Origin: Spirometra erinaceieuropaei
Taxonomy: Eukaryota > Platyhelminthes > Cestoda > Diphyllobothriidea > Diphyllobothriidae
Direction: 5' to 3'
Length of the DNA: 64,000 nt
Assembly: GCA_902702965.1 (NCBI GenBank)
Contig: CACRXP010000417.1
Span: 356,353-420,352 of the forward strand
Shown here: positions 36,495-46,935 of the stretch, in pieces
Layout: each line of letters opens with the position of its first letter
Numbering within the stretch: the first letter of the stretch is position 1
Made by a program: the position numbers and the translations under genes
The notes under the pieces: generated by a model
Told to the model about the DNA's origin: nothing
What the model saw: only the letters and a program-made list of their open reading frames with translations
Database searches by the model: none

Positions 36495-38138
36495 ATGCAG
36501 TCAAGTTAAATATTTCCGTGTGAGGTGGCAGTTGGCAGCTAGCGATGGGGTATATTGCGGTTCGCTGTCGTAAATTTTTAGGGATATTCTGAAATCCCTC
36601 CCTGTTAGATTTATGTACGCCAATTGGCTTCATTGCTGTCATACCTCCGAAGTTGGAATTTTTATTTATGAGTTGAGCATCTTGACTGTGTGTGATGAAC
36701 AGTGAAGTACGATTTCATATCAATAATAGGACAAACATTACTAGGGTTTTCTCTCTTGCGACCAACCGAGCTTGTTTTTTTGATCGGGTCTGATGGAGCA
36801 AAAGGACAGCAATATTATGAAATATCCGGCTTGTTGCTTAATTTATACGTAAGCAGAAAAACCGACGATAATTTGCAGATGTTCAAAAAGCATTTACAAT
36901 TACTAAACGTAGTGTGCATATTTACTGCGATTTAAAAGGATGTGCAAATGTAGTCTCGGTGGCGGGTCAGGACACATTAAACTCTAGGTTGTGTCGTATT
37001 TAAGACTAATTGTTTGACATTGTCGGGAGCACCCTAACTAATCGACGACTATCTCGGGCTTAAGTCCGCTGACTGTCCTTCTTTGGGAAATTTAACAGTC
37101 ATTATTCTCGGAAAATTACCTGCACTAAAATGATATCTGTGTTTGAGAATAAGTGACTTGCGTATTTTACGATAAGTGGCATATCAGTCGCAAAATGAAT
37201 TATTTAGCTAACCGGACAAATGCAAATGACTATCAAGTGCAACGGTGGGATAGAAGCCTTCATCTAGCACAAAAACCCGCGTTTTTCTTATAGCACATTC
37301 GCGGTTGGATTTGCGCAGAAATATCCGTGATCACCCTAGTGGCCGGTGATGCTAAAAAGTTTTAAGGACTTTATTTTTTGCAGCCGCCAGTGATTAAAAT
37401 TTATTTAAAAAGACTTTATTCCCATAGTTGACTAATTTCATTAATTTAGGTTGCACGATTTTCAGGTCACTAGATCGTTCATGGGTGGCAGCAAGCGTTG
37501 GTGTTCGAGGTCATGTGACATAAGTGACAGTCCGGAGTGTGCACTTAGTACGAAATCATTTTGTTGAGGGAGGGGAATCACACACTTGAGGTTAAAGACA
37601 AGGGAGATGAACGAGAACTATAAACACCATCATTTCGGTTATGACATAGCGATAGGGGGATGGTTCAACGGGTAAAGAAGTAGACGCGATGGACATGCAC
37701 GACGGCTGCATCGGCGTTATCGGGAATTTGTACCTCTAACAAATACCAGGAGTCGGGAACTAGTAACTCAGCACAGGATACTCTAACGGCTGTTTGCAGA
37801 AATAACTGCAATACATTTGATCGTTTAAAATTGTTGCTGGTTATTTTACACCATTGAGAAAATGGCATAAATATATGGTTTGAGACTGGCGATAAAATCA
37901 ATTTTAACGCAAATTCGGGCAGCATTAGTCCGTTATTTTCGATTTCATTTTTGATAGTCTGGTTAGTAATGTTGTCCTTTGAGGTTGCCACCCAATGCTA
38001 GCAAAACAACATCAGATTCGAGTCTTCAGCGGCTCTAGCCCAGAAGCATATTCAGGTGTTACATCAAAAGCATAAATTGCGGTGGGCGTTCCTTCATCAG
38101 TAACACGGTAGTTATTTACCTAGTTAGACTAATTATGT
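36495..38138 (+). repeat. Tandem duplication, unit 2 (uninterrupted)
   Basis: X (36495-37740) followed directly by Y (37745-38138); starts ATGCAGTCAAGTTAAA, matching ATGCAGTCAAATTAAA at 33765. This copy gives the pre-insertion arrangement of unit 1. Its right end runs into the 5' direct repeat of PLE B, the first ~17 bp of which (TAGTTAGACTAAT) align with the end of Y. Confidence 0.85.
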
Positions 38139-38685
38139 CATTGGTTGCTGTCTTACGCTTTCTGCCACACCCTTAGCCACATTCTCTCCCCCCTGAGTAT
38201 TCTTTTGAAGCGGTTGTTTTTAAAGGAGGGGTTCAGATGCACTCAGGCACCGGATTTCGGCCTCACTGTCGACTGCGTGTTCCCAATCAGCATCTATTTC
38301 CTTGACCAGGTGGTCAAAAATTAACCACCTCACTGAGCAGTGTTAAGTGAGCGAGGAGGTAAACGTTCCCTTTGCAGAGACAGAGGAAAATGCGAGCTGA
38401 CACCAACACCTATACCACGTCAACCGCCTGTTATCGCTTGGTGGCCGATACCAGAAATCAAGAGATAAGCTTCCCACCTCGTTTCCTGTTTCGCACCATT
38501 TCTGCCATTGTTGGGGAATTAGTTATGGACTCCTTGCAATATTTGACTGCCGGTTATACTTTGATTTACCCGCCAAGATACTTCTCCTCTGTCCGATGAC
38601 ATTGGGGGAACAATGCACCGATCTGCTGCTTTCGGCAGACTCTGCGGTGGACAGAATCAGCGAATGTGAACGCGGTGTGACCGCT
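38121..38685 (+). repeat. 5' direct terminal repeat (pLTR-like) of PLE B
   Basis: About 565 bp repeated at 40511-41082 on the other side of the RT and nuclease sequence. Shared landmarks in order: TAGTTAGACTAAT, CCCTTAGCCACAT, CGGTTGTTTTTAAA, GCAGAG.CAGAGGA, CTGCCGGTTATACTTTGAT, CATTGGGGGAA, CTGCTGCTTTCGGCAGAC and AACGCGGTGTGACCGCT. Established knowledge: Penelope-like elements are often flanked by such pLTRs. The distal part (38588-38655) can fold into a three-way junction closed by TCTGTCC/GGACAGA. Confidence 0.75.
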
Positions 38686-40510
38686 GGCGTCCAATGTGTC
38701 ATGCATGTGCCTGGGTCCTGATCGTCTGTTCTGTCTCCCTTCCCCAACGCCTGCAACGGACCACGCGGCTGTGTGCAGCACACGTTATTTGGCAGTACAA
38801 CTATAACGAATGTGACACATGGGACAGGAGGTGTTGCAGCAGGTTTAGGCGCAGGCCTACCTCGCGGCAGCCAGCTACGCACGATTTCGCTACCGGTCTT
38901 CTGGACTCTAACTTGACCCAGGAAGGTGAGAGGACGTTAGATGCAGCCAAGCCACCGTCGCCGTGTCTACTACCTTGTAGATCAAACGTTGACATCGTTG
39001 GAAACGACGCTCGAAATGTCGGTGGTGTTGCCCGCCTGTGCTGAATTACTGAAATGCATGTATTGCGGATTATAGAGCTTATCAGGATCCTTTTAATGGT
39101 TTCAGCTCCTGACGTATTCAAGTGTTTTTTTCGGTGGAGGTATTTGCATCGCCTCTTACCGTCCGCATGCCTATGTAAATTGCCGGCCCGACAGTTTAGT
39201 ACAATAAGTAAAGTACACCAGTTCGCCCAATTCGTCCTACCGTGCGATGGCAAAATGGCTATCGGAGAAACGTAAGTGCATAGGTACCAGCTAGGACCAC
39301 ACAGATATCGGGATACTTTTGTATTCGTGAGCGGCAATAAAGATGTCAACCTAAATGGAATGATTATGTTTTCGATAGACGTCTCGTGTCTTTTTACGAG
39401 CGTACCGGTCAAAGAAACCGTCAATTGCCTCTGTGAATGCATTGCCTCTTATCGTCGGGATATAGGAATGCCGGTGAATGCACTTAAGGAATTGCGACTG
39501 AGATGTACCTTAAACGTACAGTTATTACTTGACAACAGTCTTTAAAGCCAAATAGGCGGAGTAGCTATGAGCTCGCCCCTTGGTCCTATTTTGGCAAGTT
39601 TATTCATGGGCAAACTGAAAACTTTCGAGCTTCGTCGTCAGATCAATCGTCTAAAACACTAGGAGTGCTATGTGGATGATATATTCCCGACTGCCTCTGA
39701 ACAAAACGAAAATTCAGTTCTAGTGGATGACATCAATCAGGCGCACCCATCAAACAAAATTACCCTGAAAGGAGAACAATCTGGATCGCTCACCTTTCTG
39801 GATGTACTTTTTAGTAGAAGGCCTGACGGTAGTATTCGACGTAGCGTTATCGTAGAAATATACCACTTTTAAGAGTTTCCTACCGTTACACATGAAACGA
39901 AGTTTAGTCCGTTGTTTAACACAAAGATTATGGAAAATCTGCTCGGCTGATAGCATTGCGGAAGAACTTAAAATTGTCGAAAATTTTATCGACAGAAAGG
40001 GTACCCCAATGGATTCATTGCCAAGAACATGACCAAAAGACAACCAAACTCTCCCATGCTGACGGCGGAAAAGAGGAAGCTTTTCATCGGGGTCGCGTTT
40101 CAAGAGGACGCGCAAGTGAACTTCGATGAAGGCGCATAACTCAAGCTGTATCGAGCGCCTTTTCAGTAACTGACGTCCGTGAACAATTCTCCACTGTCTC
40201 CATGCTACACGGAGAGGGCAACGACAAGTTGCCAGCCCATACCGCTTCAATGTGTATTTACTCCTTCACCTGCTCCTGTGGGGCAGAATATGCTGGTCGT
40301 ACGAGCCGGCGTTCGTCCAAAAAGAATAAGGGAACTCCTTCCTGCATGGTTAGAAAAGGGCAAAATAAAGAACGTCAACAGCGCGATCCTTGTTCACACG
40401 GTAGACACAGATCACTGTGTAGATGCCGAGCAGGCATTCCGAGAGATTTACAAGGTCCTGTCAAGCTGCTCAAAATTACTTGGACAACGTTTGTTGGCAA
40501 CAGCAAAGAT
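38686..40510 (+). pseudogene. Penelope-like element copy B body (RT plus GIY-YIG)
   Basis: On the plus strand the frame from about 39294 reads RYRDTFVFVSGNKDVNLNG, then RT motif A (MFSIDVSCLFTSVPVKETV, about 39367-39425). CTLNVQ, a stop and a frame with SSPLGPILASLFM (MGSPLGP type) follow, then the active-site box CYVDDIF (about 39668) with both aspartates kept. After that come QAHPSNKITLKGE, SLTFLDVLFSRRPDGSIRRSV and the AEKRKLF linker. The GIY-YIG start is CIYSFTCSCGAEYAGRTSRR (about 40251-40310), followed by LPAWLEKG and TVDTDHCVDAEQAF. Many stops and shifts are present. Same lineage as copy A. Upstream of 39294 the coding sequence is too decayed to follow. Confidence 0.85.
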
Positions 40511-41082
40511 TAGTTAGACTAATCTTGTCACTGCTTGTTGTCCTACGCTTTCCGCCAAACCCTTAGCCACATAATCCCGCTCGAGTACGTCTGTGAAACG
40601 GTTGTTTTTAAATGAGGGATTCAAGTGCACTCATTACACCTCATTTCGGTCTCACGGTTGACTGCGCATCCACCACCCAACATCGATTTCCCTGACTAAA
40701 TGGTTAAAAATGAACCATCTAAGTCAATATTGTTCAATCAGAGGGATTTTAGGAAGTCCACGTTGCCTTTGCAGAGGCAGAGGAGAATGCGACCTGCTAA
40801 AAAACCCAAACTCCATCAATCTCCTATTATCGATTTGCGGTGGCCACCAGAAATTAAGGGATAAGTCCCCCTCACTCGTTTGTTTTTTTTCGTACCCTTC
40901 CTACCATTGTAGGTAATTAGTTTTGGACTCTTGAAATATTTCACTGCCGGTTATACTTTGATATGCCCGCCAAGATCCTCCTCCTCTGTCCTATGTCATT
41001 GGGGGAATAACGCTCCGATCTGCTGCTTTCGGCAGACCCCGTGGTGGACAGAATCAGAGCATGCGAACGCGGTGTGACCGCT
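40511..41082 (+). repeat. 3' direct terminal repeat (pLTR-like) of PLE B
   Basis: Counterpart of 38121-38685. It begins immediately after the last GIY-YIG-derived codons, in the same orientation. The two copies differ by many substitutions and several indels, so the insertion is old. The inner stem CTGCTGCTTTCGGCAG and closing GGACAGA are kept, but the CATTG stem has lost its partner. Confidence 0.75.
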
Positions 41083-41640
41083 CTTTGGGGTTTTAAAACT
41101 CGTTTAATTTCCACTCAAGGTCGTGCGCAATGACCATCGTTTTTTAAATTATTTCTTTAGGCGAGTCGTAATTCTAAGCCATGATAAACTATATGGCGTT
41201 TTTGCTCACATCAGACATCAAAGTAACTGGCGTCCATACAAAAGATCGCTGACTGTATCATTCAACATCCGGTGTACTGTGTCTAAAAGCCTTCCCTGTA
41301 TGATGATGTTAAATATCATAATATAATCGTATCAGGGTTGATGATATACATGTACTCCATTGGTCACATCTCAAAAATTACTACTGAAACCATCAACATT
41401 TTTCACGAAGTCCTCATTATATCCTGTGAAAATGGAGATATGATAATATCATGACGTTACTCCATGCCCAATTACAGCAAAAAAATTACCGCCAAAGCCT
41501 CCATGTGCTTAAAATGTCATAGAATGCGCCTCCTTAATTGTAAACATAGTGTCAAAGTTTACAGGCGTTTTTACCAAACAGCGATCAGTGAACAAGTGTG
41601 AATGTGACCCCACAGGACATAGTATACTGGCGCCGGAAGG
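41083..41640. other. AT-rich spacer between PLE B and PLE F
   Basis: Contains ATGATGTTAAATATCATAATATAATC and similar AT-rich self-complementary words near 41300-41350. No gene or mobile-element structure recognised. Confidence 0.4.
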
Positions 41641-41644
41641 ACAC

Positions 41645-41960
41645 ACGGATTGACTCTGTTTTATCCACGACTTAAAAAATTCTCGGCCTGTCTTGTTCCC
41701 TGCGAAAGCGAATATCTTGGTGGCTGAGAAGTTAAACTTGTAATCCGATTCAAAAGTGCTGGCGACCAGCTTTGGTAATTATTTACTCCATCGCACGGCC
41801 TGCTTAGATACGCGTAAACGAGATTCGAACATCCGTTTGGTCTGGTCAATGTAATCATTGTAACATTTTCGGTGCAGAAAACAACACACAAAGCCTGACT
41901 GAATCTTGAAAATTCAAACGTCTTCTTGACTTTGCTGATCTTGCTGGGCATGATGGCTGT
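41645..41960 (-). pseudogene. Penelope-like element copy F (GIY-YIG C-terminal fragment)
   Basis: On the minus strand IDQTKRMFESRLRVSKQAV (about 41850-41795) corresponds to the YIGQT...R...HK segment of GIY-YIG. After one stop, TFESDYKFNFSATKIFAF and AGNKTGREFFKSWI follow (to about 41660). The last segment closely resembles AGNKTGREL..AWL in copy E, so F belongs to or near that lineage. The N-terminal portion lies in another frame up to 41951. No RT remains. Confidence 0.75.
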
Positions 41961-42019
41961 GAGCCGGCGTACAACTTCTACACATTTCGGACAAACGACT
42001 GATTGCCAACAGAAGAGAA

Positions 42020-42470
42020 GAGACGAGTTTCAGGAAGCATTCTTGAAGAAGACGAAGAAGAAGAAAACACGGTCAATGAGACAAGAGCTTTATTAGCCTG
42101 ACGTTTCGGGTTCCTGTTCGAAATCATCATCGGAGACAACAGCAGATATGGGTGCTTCACGCACAAGGGGCTACAGTATTTATATGACGCAGTCGCTATG
42201 CTGCCGCATACCTATGAATATTCACGGCTTCCCCTCCCCCCTTCATCAGGGATCGTTGCACGTGGCGTGATGGCCGACATTCGCTGCAATTTCATCACGT
42301 GCGTTGGATGTTGGTGTGATGATTGCTCGACCATCTGACGCGCTAAACCGGATGTTGGGAAGAGTGTTCACCTGTGCGCTCCCCGGGTGGTCAATTAGTC
42401 CGCCTAGATGAAGTCTTAGCACGGAGTATTGAATGGGAAGATGATTGCACTTGTTAATAGACTGGATGGC
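42020..42470 (-). mobile_element. PLE C, inverted 3'-end copy
   Basis: The reverse complement matches 43100-43535 closely: SINKCN.LPIQYSVLRLHLG, SAQVNTLPNIR, ASDGRAIITPTSNARDEIA, the post-coding CGTGAATATTCATAGGTATGCGG-like stretch, the hammerhead-like motif, and GCTAATAAAGCTCTTGTC. It lies directly against the start of the forward PLE C body at about 42475, giving a head-to-head inverted arrangement. Inverted partial copies of the 3' end are a known form of PLE terminal repeat. The end contains a purine-rich GAAGAAGACGAAGAAG run. Confidence 0.85.
42096..42137 (-). ncRNA. Hammerhead-ribozyme-like motif, inverted PLE C end
   Basis: Minus strand: GTCT, CCGATGA (core CTGATGA with one T-to-C change), stem around a GAACA loop, GAAAC (intact), GTC, AGGC. 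GTCT/AGGC can form helix I and the GTC would be the cleavage triplet. Helix III would be only one to two base pairs. Confidence 0.55.
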
Positions 42471-42474
42471 GACA

Positions 42475-43535
42475 AATGCGATGCAAGTCCTGGACTTCAA
42501 CAACAACCAACCAATCAGCCACCCAATCAACCACCCAACAACCACGCAGTTGTGTAAGGACGATCTATCGGCGTGTCGAAACGCACTGCATTGAGCCGGA
42601 AGACAAGATTGCCGAACTACAATATCTCCGAGGGGTCTTCAAAGCAAATGGCTACCCGCGTAACTTCGTCAACCGGGGCAAACTTAAAGGCGGCGAAAGG
42701 ACTACCCGCACGGACACGAAAGTTTGGCGAGCACTTCCATATGTCAAGATCGTTTTGGAAGCTGGTGGCCGCCTCGCACCAATTCGGGTTGGAGTTGCAT
42801 ACAGAGCGGAGGCCATCATCAGGCATCGGTTAATGAAACCGAAAGACCCACTGCCACGGCAACAAACGTCTGGAGTCGTTTATTGGATCTGGTGAAGTTG
42901 CGGACAAAGCAAATAGGTCAGAGAAACCGGAAGACAACTCCAAACGCGAATGGCCGAACACGCTGCAGTGGTGCGGAAAAATGACACTAGCTCTTAAGTT
43001 TCGGCTAATTCGACGGGTTCCGGCCACACATTCAAATTTAACGAGGCCGAAATTCTCGCAAGAGCTGACAACCGCGTGAGGCGGGAGCTGCTTGGGTCAT
43101 GGCTTACTGGCTCCAGTCTATTAACAAGTGCAATGATCTTCCCATTCAATACTCCGTGCTGAGACTTCATCTAGGCAGAGTAATTGGCCACGCGGGGAGC
43201 GCGCAGGTGAACACTCTTCCCAACATCCGGGTCAGCGCGTCAGATGGTCGAGCAATCATCACACCAACATCCAACGCACGTGATGAAATTGCAGCACTTA
43301 ACGACACGAATGTCGGCCATTACGCCACGTGCAGCGATTCCTGACGAAGGGGGGAGGCGAAGCCGTGAATATTCATAGGTATGCGGCAGCATACCGACTG
43401 CATCCTATAAATACTGCAGCCGCATATGCATGAACCACCAATATCTGCTTTTGTCTCTGATAATGTATTCGAGCAGCAATCCTAAACGTCAGGCTAATAA
43501 AGCTCTTGTCCCGGTGATCGTGTTTTCCTCTTCAA
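42475..43535 (+). pseudogene. PLE C forward body (RT thumb, GIY-YIG, 3' end)
   Basis: The plus strand begins within the thumb region (QVLDFNNN), passes through a small CCAAYCA-type expansion (42502-42545), then RRVETHCIEPEDKIAELQYL and FKANGYPRNFVNRGKLKGGE. SGVVYWIW, a stop, SCGQSK and VRETGRQLQTRMAEHAA give the GIY-YIG start (about 42868-42960); HTFKFNEAEILARADNRV and RRELLGSWLTG follow. The coding end is at about 43344. The 3' region holds the hammerhead-like motif and a GCTAATAAAGCTCTTGTC tail. The RT catalytic boxes are absent (5' truncation). Same lineage as copy D: the RRVETHC.E.EDK and CSCGQS blocks are shared. Confidence 0.85.
43453..43494 (+). ncRNA. Hammerhead-ribozyme-like motif, forward PLE C end
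   Basis: Plus strand: GTCT, CTGATAA (core with one G-to-A change), stem around a GAGCA loop, TAAAC, GTC, AGGC. Same order and length as the other three motifs but with core mutations, so probably inactive. Confidence 0.5.
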
Positions 43536-44343
43536 AACAACTGACTCCTCACTATGCGAACGAAGATAATCTTAGAATGCTATCTCTAGATGCATTGCAT
43601 GAAAATGCTATCAAACACAACCTACATGTAAATACTTGAGTAAGCTGGCTGTAATTCACCAAACGCACGCAGATAATACTGCATCATTTGCCAAGATGCG
43701 TATTCTTTGTAAAAGATAAAGAGCACGTTTGAGTCACAGCACATTTGTCCGCATCCGGTTGGGGGCTGGCGAGCGGCGAAGATTATTTTGATGAAATTAC
43801 GATGTCGGTAGAAACCATACCGGTTTTCCAAGCGAAGTCCCTATAATAGAGGAACGTTAAGACGGTCGCAAATGATGCTAACCAAGGTTTTATCGCCTAT
43901 GTTGAGCAACGGAATTGTCATTTTCCCTTCCGCGTGTAAAGGCGAGCAAATTTCGCATCCGGGAAATCCCAAATATCTTCTTCTTGCTGCTACATCTACT
44001 AGGATATCGTTATATGATTGCCCATCAGTCGCTGACCATCGTGAACGTAAATTTCATTCTGGAACTTGTTTGAGCCAAGTGCATTCTTGCTGGCGAATTG
44101 TCCAAAAGTCGAGGTCATTGTTCGTTTCCGCTTGCGAGAGCCAGGACACGGCGGCGCCAGAAATTGAGAAAACTTCTGAAGTACTCGTCCGAGCGCTTCT
44201 ACGTCTGTGATTTCTCCGCCAAACGTGTTGTGCCATTGAAGCTGTAAAGCGGTGCGGTTCTTTTTGCTGGGATGCCGTGTATCGACTTTTTAAAGCAAGG
44301 AAGCTCGCGAATGAAGGCGAAAATCCGTGTTCACTATTGCATA
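43536..44343. other. Unassigned interval between PLE C and foldback copy
   Basis: Moderate base composition. On the minus strand fairly long but interrupted reading (about 44290-43960) contains LQLQWHNTFGGEITDVEALG and similar text, plausibly from a decayed mobile element, but it matches no domain I can name. Confidence 0.35.
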
Positions 44344-44712
44344 CCGTGAGTTACCGACCTTATGAAATGTCTGATGCCTAAATTCTGAAATGCACAGAAT
44401 ATGAAGACGACGTAATTCTTTATTAAACTCGTAAAAGAAGGCATATTTTCTATAAAATATATTTGAATTTATAAAACCATCGAGAACCAACGTGAAAAAC
44501 GCATGCCGCATATGTAGTCATATTTTAACCAGTACGGATTCTACAGAAGATGGAAAAGAAGTATATTCAAAAACAGACATCCTGCAGAGTCCGAAATATT
44601 ATTGGACTATGTCAAAAGAGAATGTGTATTAAAACCCCACCTAAGTAATCCCTCATAGTTGAAAGCGCATTTACAATATTAGCTAGCATTTCTTAAGATC
44701 GATCACTCACTG
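44344..44712. mobile_element. Foldback MITE, subfamily B, internally deleted
   Basis: 369 bp between TA (44342-44343) and TA (44713-44714). The left terminus CCGTGAGTTACCGACCTTATG leads within about 50 bp into right-arm sequence: GAAGACGACGTAATT, then ATATATTTGAATTTATAA, then CATCGAGAACCAA. The right terminus is GATCGATCACTCACTG. Most of the left arm and centre are deleted. It abuts the broken end of the RTE fragment. Confidence 0.75.
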
Positions 44713-44724
44713 TACATCAAGAAA

Positions 44725-45745
44725 CTATTTAGTTAATTTCAGTTTGCATACCCTTGAATTTCAGTGACCTTGCTACGCATGTAGGCGGTCCCATCCTCCC
44801 CAGCTGTTGTTCGGCCAAGACTGCAACATCTTTCCGGTGGTTGTTGTATAGTCTGCTCAAGTGTCGAGTAGGCTGTTGATGCCTGCATTGTTGTCATCAG
44901 TCAAGTCCTGGTTTTGGCGACTTGCGCGTTCAGAAGACATTCATGTGGTGCAGTGGATAACACACCACATTCGAGTCCACGACGTATCCTTGGCGTCATT
45001 ATCGCCCTCAACTTTCAAGTCTTCTTGTCGCAGAAGCTATTGAGAGCCGAAATCGAAGCGGCAGATACACAAAACCACCATAACAGCCAATTATCTGGCG
45101 GTAAGTCACCCTGGAGTCTCCTGCGAGTTTCCAGTCAGCATTCCATCCCAGAGACAACGAGGCGATGGTCATTACAACTGTTGGCACCGTAGACTGCGTC
45201 CGTCATAAGATCTTTCTGTTGATCACGCTCCAGATTCCATGTGTACCCAGCACTCCTCTTCAGGAGGCGTTGTCTCTTCCGACACAGACATTATATCTGC
45301 TAATGACAACCAGCGTGCACGTCATCTGTGCAGTCAGCGGGAGGACATGTAAGTTCATGTAGAATTTGTTCTTCACTTTGTAGGATTTGGTCCTTGAAGA
45401 GCTTAGAAACAGATGATGGTGGCAAATTCGGTTCCTCGCAAAGGCAGCTGCAGAGGCATGGGGCCGTCTTGAGGTTCTGTAGCAGGCATGATAACCCTTA
45501 CAAGATGTCGTCTCAGATGGCAAAACGGATGCCAGATTAGCCTTTCTCTTCCTTTTAGACGGCCGCTCGAGAGGAAGGGGTATCTTACGGGCGCCGCTTC
45601 CAGCTGACCGAGAAAGGAATCTTTCTGGGAGCAACAAAGTCAGTTTTGTAGAAGGGCATTCCTTGATCGACTAACGCCGTCCTTCGCTCCGGTTGACTAC
45701 TCTTCGGATTATCTTAAAGAGACGATCATTTCCTGTTGCATGAAT
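44725..45745 (-). pseudogene. RTE-type LINE fragment: AP endonuclease and linker
   Basis: Read down the minus strand: DNPKSSQPERRTALV (about 45690), a decayed segment, then RFAI.DDI and MPLQLPLRGTEFATIIC (about 45480-45420), the hallmark pre-catalytic stretch of RTE endonucleases. In another frame, YKVKNKFYMNLHVL and LVVISRYNVCVGRDNAS follow (to about 45262), where the catalytic GDFN has become SRYN. GVLGTHGIW follows (about 45235). The linker is recognisable as SRQNQDLTDDNNAGINSLL (about 44925-44870) and SKVTEIQGYAN (about 44760). The RT domain is absent; similarity ends at the neighbouring foldback element. Multiple stops, frameshifts and loss of catalytic residues make it dead. Confidence 0.8.
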
Positions 45746-46935
45746 GAGACGACTCACCTTGGCGTTCTAGAGATTGAGCGGGGTTTAGGGCGTGGGTTGT
45801 TGTCCATTTAGTTTTTTACCTGCGGCTTGCTCGCAGTTGACATCATCCCAGAACATTTTAGAACTTCTTTTTAATCGCTCTCACTTGGGAGGGAGTAGGG
45901 TATTTAGACATCCCAGGAAAGCAACCCAAGTTCGCCTGGACAGCCTATGGAATTGCTTGTCGTCCTCCTCGGAAAATCTTTCGAGAGAAAAGTGGAAGGA
46001 CGGGGGAATGACTTGTCTCGTCGCTCGAGACGGTTATCGAGGTGTGTCCGCTAGAGAGAACCATGATTCTAAGAAACAGTCATCATTTGCAAAATGCGAT
46101 CTGCTGTCCTTGCACGGATGCCTTTTAACTGGACAATCTGGCATTAAAGTGAATGCGAAATACACAGAGAAAAAGCATATTCTTTGGAAATACGACCGGT
46201 CTGTCAACTGGCGAGTCGTGTTTAACAGTCTTATCACATGCCAGCATCTTGATTAAGGGGATGCTAACATCTAAATACGAGGCATCTCTAGACGTAATTT
46301 ATTTCTTATTGGGATTCGCGTGTCCTGCGCTATCGGTTAACTTTAAATTGTCCCATAGGCTGCGTGGTGCTTAATGACGTCAAAATGTCTTGAGTGCTCT
46401 CCATTTATTTTAATGCCTTCCAAAGGAAAACACTCTCTAACATGGTCTGTGGAGTTATTAAAACAACAAATTTCTATTTGTAAAATGCATTTGTTTTGTG
46501 CCCAAAACGTCCAAATGTTGGTGACCAAAGTCATTAGTTACCTCGTGTACTCTAACTCCATGAACTTTTTAAAAAACGAAATTTTAAGATTGCATGGCGT
46601 ACCACAGATGACCGGAGAGGCACTACCTAAAAGCTCAGACATGTGTTTTGAGATGTTATCTCGCTGCATGACATAACTGCGAGGACTTCGTCTTGTCATT
46701 GGGTCTCCTAGTCTTCCTCGTGTATTTTCTGCTATAAGGACTGCAGCTTCGCCTTGTTATTTTTGACTTCCGAAAAAATAAATGCGGCAACTAGAATTTA
46801 ATTCTTTTAAACAGAAGTTTTCAGGGTAGACCCAAACGTTCTTCCCAAAAATTCTGTTCTAAAGAATTTATCTCAAGTTTGCGCATTTATTTTCATAGAA
46901 ATTAGACAACGCGTGGCGAAACCCTAGCGAATATA
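45746..46935. other. Unassigned interval
   Basis: A 154-codon plus-strand frame (45792-46256) is present. It has no recognisable domain, its left part lies in the area expected to hold the decayed RTE 5' end, and nothing supports translation. The remainder is AT-rich and featureless. Confidence 0.4.

Noticed and set aside
34111..36935. Short frames shared by the two tandem units (34111-34356 and 36702-36935) as a conserved gene
   Set aside because: Over the aligned 50 codons I count 13 amino-acid differences, about half of the nucleotide differences, as expected for neutral drift rather than protein conservation.
38588..38655. Calling the PLE B terminal-repeat fold a hammerhead ribozyme
   Set aside because: The core lacks a CTGATGA and GAAA pair in the right places and the would-be cleavage site does not fit; reported only as a three-way-junction fold.
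38801..39442. 213-codon minus-strand frame, the longest in the window
   Set aside because: It is antisense to PLE B, overlapping RT motif A on the plus strand, and has no recognisable domain.
42246..42545. Minus-strand frame starting with a repetitive Gly-Trp-Leu-Ile stretch (membrane-like)
   Set aside because: The hydrophobic repeat is the antisense reading of the CCAAYCA expansion at the PLE C junction; the rest is inverted PLE 3' sequence.
44930..44990. tRNA-like string (GTGGTGCAGTGGATAAC followed by ATTCGAGTCC)
   Set aside because: The A-box to B-box distance is far too short for a tRNA and the stretch lies inside the RTE linker.
45792..46256. 154-codon plus-strand frame
   Set aside because: No domain; its left part is antisense to the expected 5' region of the decayed RTE element.
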